Shown here: positions 57,794-64,000 of the stretch, in pieces | How positions within the stretch are numbered: the stretch's first letter is position 1 | How the letters are laid out: every line of letters starts with the position of its first letter | DNA from: Cheiracanthium punctorium | Taxonomy: Eukaryota > Arthropoda > Arachnida > Araneae > Cheiracanthiidae | Length of the DNA stretch: 64,000 nucleotides | Assembly: GCA_038373885.1 (NCBI GenBank) | Contig: JAWZYV010011908.1 | Coordinates: 1,054,001 to 1,118,000, forward strand | Reading direction: 5' to 3' | Made by a program: the position numbers and the translations under genes | Notes under the pieces: generated by a model | Told to the model about the DNA's origin: nothing | The model's database searches: none | What the model saw: the letters and a program-made list of their open reading frames with translations, nothing else

Positions 57794-58953
57794 CACGCTT
57801 AAATTTATTGAGTAAATTAATAATCAAACGGAGTATATTTTTACTCAATTTTTGACTTCAAGCGGCCATTCTCCCGATTGAGTTAAATTTGCTTCATTAA
57901 TTGACAAAAATCAATCGAGCGAAAAATTCTCAATTTTTGAGCATTATACAACAGCTCCATTTAGGCTAAATAATAATCAAAAATGAGGAGTGTCTGTCCG
58001 TTTTTGATTAATATAACTGTACTCAATTATGATTATTATTTAAGCTATAGAATGAGCGTTTTTACAAAATCAGCCCTTTTTTAATTAATATATCTGTACT
58101 CAATTAAGACTATTATTTTAAGCTATAAAAAGGGTGTTTTATTAAAATTTGTTGTTTTTGATTAATATATTGAATTATTCGTTTTCTTCATTTTTTATTA
58201 TCAGAGCTGTAATCTATGATTATAAGCCCGAGAAAATAAATTTTAAATCAAGGCAAATACATTACATATATCTTAATACACTATAAAAAAGTATTTTTTT
58301 AATAAATAGAATATAATTTCACTATAGTCTCTAGTTATAAAACGAATTCACAGCACAGTCAGAATACAGAAATGCAATCATGGTTAAACCAACTGTGAGA
58401 TTTAATTAAAGCAGCAACCAAATTTATTTACATGAAAAAGGTAAAATACTACTTACTTTGAGGGGAGATATCATAACTTCATTTGTTTTACAACAGCTTT
58501 TTATAATCCAATCGTAAGAAACTATGTCATAAAGCGAAATCTTTACCTAAAGCATCTCCTCCATATCTAGGCTGAATTTATTTCACAACTCTGAATATGA
58601 AAAAGATGCATTTGGTATTCGGATATAAAAACAAATTATCACAAGAGAATACACACACAACTAAGCCGTGAGCCACGTTTGACTATGAACCGTTATCCGT
58701 TGAAGCGTTGGTCACGTGGATAGTAATAGGATATGGGTCGTGGGGGAGAAGAGAGAGAATACTCAAATAGACAAAAATATTGTGAAAAATTGAGCTAAGT
58801 AGGATCTATCGAATCGGGAGCATTGAGGGGAATTGAGGAGATAACAAATTATTGTCTCTAATGAGTATTTTTTAGCGTAAAAGGATTTAAATCAGCCGAT
58901 AAGAAATTTAATCAATAAAGGAGTGTTAGTTTTAATCAATAGATTTAAGCGTG
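57794..58953. mobile_element. 1,160-bp TA-flanked element inserted in BEL/Pao integrase
   Basis: TA at 57792-57793 and 58954-58955. The terminal repeats are CACGCTTAAATTTATTGAGT and CACGCTTAAATCTATTGATT (reverse complement), two mismatches in the first 20. Removing the element and one TA rejoins the BEL frame (…LIQII then WKRWQR…), which confirms the boundaries. The interior has repeated TGATTAATAT.. .TGTACTCAATTA.GA.TATTATTT blocks (about 58005-58050 and 58080-58120) and ACTCAATT words, and no transposase. A non-autonomous Tc1/mariner-type element. Confidence 0.9.
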
Positions 58954-58955
58954 TA

Positions 58956-59590
58956 TGATTTGAATCAATTTTATGATTTTTTGCCACCTTGAAAGTCTAT
59001 TTTCATTTACAGATTTGAGCTCTGGCTCTGGGATAGAAGTGATAGGACGTCCGATTAAAAAATGAGCGGGAGTAAGTACTTCGAATTCATTCAAATCGGA
59101 CGATAAGGGAGTCAAAGGACGCGAATTCAATATCCCTTCTATCTGTATAATGTGTTAAAAAGTCTTCTAATGTTACTCGTGAATTTCCTAAGGTTCTTTT
59201 AAGATGGTATTTAAAGGATTTCACCACAGATTCCCATAAGCCACCGAAATTGGGTGCACGAGGTGGGATGAATTTCCAAGTGATTGATTCAGATGTTAAA
59301 TAATCAATCATGGTGTTATCTGGCTTCTCAACCAATGCTTGTAACCTTTTTAACTCGGCATTTGCACCAACAAAATTAGTTGCGTTATCAGATATTAGAA
59401 TTGAACTTTTGCCTCGCCTTGCAAAGAATCGTTTGAGAGTAGCTATGAAGGATTCAGAAGTAAGGTCAGAAACAACTTCTAAATGAATCGCTTTTTTAGC
59501 GAGACAAACAAACACTGCTACATACACCTTGTTATAAACACCCTTCCTTTGGTTACTATATTTTATGAGAAAAGGGCCACAAACATCCAC
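58956..59590 (-). pseudogene. BEL/Pao integrase catalytic core, frameshifted
   Basis: The main frame (59087-59590) opens within VDVCGPFLIKY, continues AVFVCLAKKAIHLEVVSDL, then ILISDNATNFVGA and FGGLWESVVKSFKYHLKR. The D, D, E residues of a retroviral-type integrase are all present (VDVCGP, SDNATN, WESV). Near 59150 the frame shifts: IIQIEGILNSRPLTPLSS and AHFLIGRPITSIPEP follow in the next frame (58956-59165), ending RLSRWQKIIKLIQII at the inserted element. Frameshifts at both edges make it non-functional. It belongs to the pol polyprotein continuing at 59563-61668 upstream and 57521-57793 downstream. Confidence 0.9.
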
Positions 59591-60711
59591 CCCACAATTA
59601 GAAAAGGTGGGCTAGGTGACACCCTTTCCGAAGGAAGATTCCCCATAATTTGGCTGTTGACTTGCGGTTTGTTTTTAAAACAAACGACGCATCTATGAAC
59701 TATTTTCCTGGCAAGTGATCTGCCGTTGACAATCCAATAGTTTTGCCTAACATGCTGTAGAAGGGACTGAGGTCCTAAACGTAGGAATTTTTTATGATAA
59801 TACTCAAAAATCATTTCACTCAACTTATGATTACTTGGAAGTACTATGGGATGTTTACTATTATAACTTATGTGCGTATTATTTAGCCTACCACCTACTC
59901 TAAGGATACCGTTTAAGTCCAAAAATGGATTCAAAAATTTCAATTTACTATTAACAGGAATAGTCTTACCTTTTCCTAAATTCATCATCTCATGAGAAAA
60001 TGTCACATACTGTACCTGTTTAATCAACGAAATTTCTGCAGATTTAAGTTCGGAAGTAGATAAGGGTCCCCTGAACTTTTTGGTTGAATTCTTACAATTA
60101 CAAATACACCTGCAAATAAAACAAAATATACGTATTAACTTAATGAAACTATTAGTAAAATTAAAGATTTTGACATAGAAATCTTCAGACAATGAACATA
60201 ATGCAGCTTCTGAATGTTGAAAAATGTTCACTAAATTTGTCCCACTAGTTGGAGTGACTATGGTTGGAACATCTTTCATCTCCTGGCACAAGTCCTCTTC
60301 CTTGGGTGATAGAAGTGGATTTCCAGACATTAAGAGGTCAGTCTGTTTACGAAGAAAGTCTGGTCCATACCACCAGAGATCATTCTCATGCAGTTTGTCG
60401 AAGTTCAGTCCTCGATAAACAAGGTCTGCTGGATTTTCATCTGAACGCACATGGTTCCATTGGCATGTTTGAGTCAGCTCTTGTATTTTTGTCACTCTGT
60501 TGGCAACAAAAGTTTTGAGCAAATGCGGGGGAGTTTGTATCCATGCTAAAACTATGGTTGAGTCACACCAAAAAATTATCTTACTGATTTTTATCTCCAA
60601 TAAAGTTACCGCCCTTGTTACAAGCTGTGATAACAATACAGCTGCACATAGCTCCAAGCGTGGCACTGTAATTTTTTTCAGCGGGGCTACTCTGGACTTA
60701 CTATAAAGCAA
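59563..60711 (-). pseudogene. BEL/Pao RNase H region and integrase zinc finger
   Basis: A 382-codon frame. It starts LYSKSRVAPLKKITVPRLEL (RNase H, catalytic Glu), followed by IIFWCDSTIVLAWI (Asp), CQWNHVRSDENPADLVYRGL (the HVRSxxNPADLxSRG motif with Ser changed to Tyr) and LWWYGPDFL. After a spacer come ILRVGGRL and the integrase H2C2 finger: HPIVLPSNHKLSEMIFEYYH, then LRLGPQSLLQHVRQNYW and RCVVCFKNKP. The second zinc-binding His, normally LHLG, is Arg, so the finger is probably broken. The frame then runs out as VGWMFVALFS where the integrase core should start, a one-base shift with the neighbouring 58956-59590 frame. Confidence 0.9.
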
Positions 60712-61052
60712 ATTTGCGAATGAATTTCTTCATTTTTACAACGTAAGTAAATTGCTGCCCCGTACGCACGTTCCGACGCATCTGAAAACCCATGAATTTG
60801 AACATCTGAAAAATCGTCCTTCAAAACATATCTGCTCACTTGCAAGTCGTTGATCGATTTCATGGAAGCCGTGAAAAGTTGCCACTCCTTAACTGCCTTT
60901 TCGGGTAGCGGATCGTTCCAGTCAAGCTTCAAAAGCCAAAGTCCTTGGATGAATACTTTTGCCTTTGTTACTCCTGGTCCGAGCAATCCTAATGGATCGT
61001 AGATGCGAGCAATGTTAGATAGTACTGTTCTTTTCGTGTAAGTAGTTGGCAC
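60687..61052 (-). pseudogene. BEL/Pao RT-RNase H connection (Peptidase_A17-like domain)
   Basis: Reads TTYTKRTVLSNIARIYDPLG, LLGPGVTKAKVFIQGLWLLK, LDWNDPLPEKAVKEWQLF and then IHGFSDASERAYGAAIYLR, the conserved block after BEL/Pao reverse transcriptase that ends with the first RNase H acidic residue (SDAS). A frame change near 60705 joins it to the LYSKSRVAPL frame. Upstream it is separated from the RT frame at 61096 by a shift and a TGA where the family has Trp (LGLLW). Non-functional as part of a broken polyprotein. Confidence 0.9.
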
Positions 61053-61095
61053 CTTGATTGCCGATTTGAAAGAGAAACAATCGACTCTTTGTGTT

Positions 61096-61673
61096 TCACA
61101 GTAAACCTAAAGTCTTGATGATTTGATTGCCATCTGAGTTATTGAATGAATAATCTTCTTGTCCTCCTGGGAACTGTAAAATATTCCTGTGATTTGCACA
61201 CCATCTGTGCAGAAGCATTCCTCCGCGTGATAGTAATTCAATCAATTGTGATTGTGCTTCTTGGGCCTCTATTAAGGTATGAGCTCCTGTCAATACGTGA
61301 TCGACGTAAAAATCTCTTTCTACTATTTGCGCTGCTAATGAAAAGTCGTTCCTTTCGTCATCTGCTAGTTGATTGAGTGTGCGTGTTGCGAGATATGGCG
61401 CGTTCGAAGTAGCGTAAGTTATAGTCTTAAATCTGTAAATTTTAACCGGTTCTTCTTCACTACTCCTCCGTAAGGTACGTAATAAGTCTCGTTGATTCTC
61501 TTTAATTTTAATCTGGCGATACATTTTAATAACATCTGCTGTGAAGGCATATTTATGAGTACAAAATCTGCAAATAATATCAAATAGTACATCTTGAACT
61601 GTCCCTCCATTCAGTAAAACATCATTTAGTGAAACTCCCGTAGTCGTAGGAGCAGAAGCGTCGAACACTGGTG
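61096..61673 (-). pseudogene. BEL/Pao reverse transcriptase, 5'-truncated, active site mutated
   Basis: Starts abruptly inside RT at VFDASAPTTTGVSLNDVLLN, then KYAFTADVIKMYRQIKI, YRFKTITYATSNAPYLATR and FYVDHVLTGAHTLIEAQEAQ. FTADxxKMYRQI carries the first catalytic Asp. The BEL/Pao YVDD box reads YVDH, which removes a catalytic Asp, so polymerase activity would be lost. The first residue is encoded by GTG within a longer ancestral frame, not a true start. Upstream of about 61673 the similarity stops: the rest of RT, protease, gag and the 5' LTR are missing. Confidence 0.9.
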
Positions 61674-61917
61674 TATATATCGTTTCGCCGCGAATGAAGG
61701 GGGTGGAAATGTTCCCTTGTTAGTTCTCCATTTCCGGGGTTCGATATAAACCAGCCGATAGGGGAGACCGCCATTTTCACCCACACACGAAACACTTCAT
61801 TGAATGACTTCTAGAATTTTTCACGGAATATTGAAACGAACTTAGCGACACTTAAACATATTCAGATGTTTCTAAATAAGACTGAAGTAACTTTTATGAA
61901 TTAATTTACATTAGGTG

Positions 61918-61920
<3 letters not shown>
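61674..61920. other. Short spacer between BEL truncation and TA repeat
   Basis: No recognisable content. The BEL similarity ends at about 61673. Confidence 0.5.

Positions 61921-61955
<35 letters not shown>
61921..61955. repeat. (TA)n microsatellite
   Basis: An uninterrupted TA run directly precedes the Helitron-like end. Confidence 0.95.
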
Positions 61956-61960
<5 letters not shown>

Positions 61961-64000
61961 ACTTATTATAAAAGAAGATGTCTGTGTGTGGGTCTGTGGG
62001 TCTGTGTGTCGGCGGCGTTACGGACAAACGGCTACACCTAGAAACACCAAATTTGGCACTCGGGAAGATCTAAACATGAAGTTGTGCACCTCGAAGCGAT
62101 TTTTTCAAAATTCGACCTAGAATTTTTTTTATTTTATGTTTTATGCGATTTTTGGCATTTTTTCTCACCTAATTCGTAATAACGGCGGAAATTACGCTCG
62201 CAGCAAAACGGCATTTGTATCATCGGATAGAGGAGAAATTTTTCTTTTAAAAACAGTTTGTTCTGAATACATAACATAATTTACCGATTTTTAGGAATTT
62301 TTTTACTAAGCATCGACTTCGGCGAATTTTTCGTAAAATAATTTTAAAATTGTCGCCATCTTGAATTCTATCCGTCATAACTTTTTGATATTTTGACAAA
62401 TCGTGAAACATTCTTTTCTCCCTCTTTTAAAATAAAAACGAAAAAATTATGTAAATTAGATGATTTTTTACGAATTTTAATGCAGCCTAATGTTTAGAAT
62501 TTAATAGCATCAACACGATATTACGCCATTCATTACATTGCGATCGCGGCACGAGAACTTATGTTCGGTTGTTGCCACAGAAAGGATTACAAAAAAAGAG
62601 TTTTTTCAACCAATCGAGCTTTGAAATGGGATATCGGAATTTCAATTCGCAAGTGAGGATCTATGACGTCAAATGCTTTAAGATACGTAAAAATTACGCC
62701 ATAATTTTAACTCATTTATTCCAGCTCTATTTTCAACGCAGGCGTAGTCAAGTGGTTACTTCGATTAACAATGTCAAACAATGCTTAAACTTTACAAACT
62801 TCGAAACGACCGCACGGAAATGGCTATGCAAACCACTGACGCAATCCTGCCTTTTTTTTTCCTCTTTCCTTTTACTTCTTATGTGTGTTATTTACAAAGT
62901 TTTTTAATTACTTTACAGGGAGACGATATTTTGATTAAAATTTACTGTAGAAATAAACTAATAAATTCACGATTATTATTATTAGAAGTGGTATTTTAAT
63001 CCGGTGCTTATTTAAAAATTGAAATGTCTCCACGGTGCTGAAAATGTTCATTTTAAAAGTTACAAAGTTCGTTTCAAAGCGCGACATATTAAAATTTTTC
63101 TATTTACTATTTTTATTTTTGGCATTTAATTATGGCGCAGGCGTTGCCTAACGTATGCATGCACGTTGCGAGTATAGTTTTATTTTAACGTTGAATTACG
63201 CTCCTCCATAAAGGAGAGCTTACGGGATTACATTAACTGATCATGGCACGTGTTAATTTAATTGCGTTGCCACAAAAAGGATTAGAAAAAAATGTTCTTT
63301 TTCCAACCAATCGATTTTTTAAATGGGATATCGGAATTTCAATGCGCAAGTGAGGATCTATGACGTCAAATGCTTTAAAATACGTAAAAATTACGCCACA
63401 AATTTAACTCATTTATCCCTGCTCTTTTTTTAACACAAGGAGGCGATATTTTGATTAAAACTTACTTTAGAAATAAATATGAGAAATTCATGATGCCAAC
63501 CGGGGTATCTTTTACGGTAGTTAAACAGTGACGTCATAAATTTGTAAACTCTGCAACTCTAACGTCCTGTCACAGTTATAGCAATTCTAAATAGCTCCTC
63601 GAGATGACACAGTTTGATGTTTTCAGTAGACAGAACTATGGAGGATTTATAAGATATCTTTATATTGGATACATGGATATTTAAGTTGGCACCGCTTGAA
63701 TATTTTTCACCACGGTGAGATTAAATGTTTTGCGGTGCTAAATACGCCAATCCTACAAAACTATGCATAAATTAAATTTGTATGGAGAGCTTCCTTAATA
63801 GCAACTATTATGGGAAATGAATAATGTTTATGGTAATGCGTAAATTGCTAAAGAATCGCCATAGAATATAAAGGTCCCATTTGTGCCAAATAATGTAAGC
63901 TGTTTCGTTAAATTGAGCATTAAGAAGGAAGCAGCGAAGATAGATAGTATTAATATGCGTAATAGGTAGTATTGGTAGATTTGTAAGGATGATATGAATA
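61956..64000 (+). mobile_element. Helitron-like 5' end and internal repeats (runs off the window)
   Basis: TCTCTACTTATTATAAAAGA at 61956, preceded by A, and a following GTGTGTGGGTCTGTGGG stretch resemble the 5' ends of arthropod Helitrons (TC start, no inverted repeat, no target duplication). The family-like ACGGACAAACGGCTACACC, CCAAATTTGGCAC and GTTGTGCACCTC phrases follow. Two tandem copies, from about 62571 and 63266, share TGGGATATCGGAATTTCAAT, AAGTGAGGATCTATGACGTC and GGCGATATTTTGATTAAAA. The 3' CTRR end is not in the window, and no Rep/helicase frame is seen. Confidence 0.45.
62741..62916 (+). repeat. tRNA-like SINE inserted in tandem copy 1
   Basis: Present in the first Helitron-internal copy (between AACGCAGG and GGGAGACGATA) and absent from the second at about 63433-63442. 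The head has a box-A match TAGTCAAGTGG at about 62746-62756 and a box-B-like CTTCGAAACGACC at about 62798. The 3' tail TTACTTCTTATGTGTGTTAT... is the sequence seen twice in the 17.6-kb hairpin. Target duplication is not clear. The 112-codon frame across it is not a gene. Confidence 0.6.

Noticed and set aside
60224..60518. Plus-strand frames opposite the BEL/Pao pol gene
   Set aside because: They are antisense shadows of the clearly recognisable RNase H and integrase coding strand.

Overview
The window looks like a piece of an arthropod nuclear genome, most likely a chelicerate such as a spider. It is AT-rich, has long stretches with no open coding sequence, and is packed with decayed transposable elements: BEL/Pao and Ty3/gypsy retrotransposons, pogo, IS630/Tc1-mariner, hAT and piggyBac relics, and tRNA- and 5S-derived SINEs. 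The organism call is inference from element types and composition. I see no intact multi-exon host gene, no operon structure, no rRNA gene and no functional tRNA gene.

Layout. 1-3.2 kb: AT-rich sequence with low-complexity runs. 3.2-8.25 kb: a nest, with a TTAA-flanked piggyBac-like shell holding a 330-bp hAT MITE and a 3.97-kb hAT element; the hAT element carries a 5S-rRNA-derived SINE and another MITE. 8.4-9.1 kb: hAT pieces with GAGACG repeats. 14.8-16.6 kb: tandem arrays of a dispersed family, with a second copy at 20.8-21.4 kb. 17.5-17.7 kb: a 56-bp-arm perfect hairpin inside a 12-bp target duplication. 19.6 kb: a tRNA-SINE with a perfect 11-bp duplication. 22.9-25.5 kb: the 3' part of a minus-strand gypsy-class element whose integrase lies upstream of reverse transcriptase (Gmr1-like order), with its 3' LTR. 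25.5-29.4 kb: inverted and direct repeats.

28.9-32.8 kb: two minus-strand blocks that together resemble the first exons of a THAP zinc-finger gene, the best candidate for host-type coding sequence here. 34-39 kb: a MITE, a SINE and a 550-bp foldback. 41.35-44.52 kb: a hAT element that splits a tRNA-SINE. 47.5-48.1 and 51.1-51.6 kb: IS630/Tc1-mariner-type remnants with transposase C-termini. 51.75-55.6 kb: two pogo-like transposase relics, both lacking the catalytic DDE core but keeping DNA-binding and PHD-like ends. 57.0-61.7 kb: a 5'-truncated BEL/Pao pol gene with its 3' end and a probable LTR, interrupted by a 1,160-bp TA-flanked element. 61.96 kb to the end: a Helitron-like 5' end with internal tandem copies, one carrying a SINE insertion.

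The insertions can be ordered from target-site duplications and interrupted reading frames. The BEL element predates its TA-flanked insertion, the pogo element predates the hAT MITE inside it, the tRNA-SINE at 41.3/44.5 kb predates its hAT, and the piggyBac-like shell predates its hATs. All element families and similarities are recalled by eye; no search was run.
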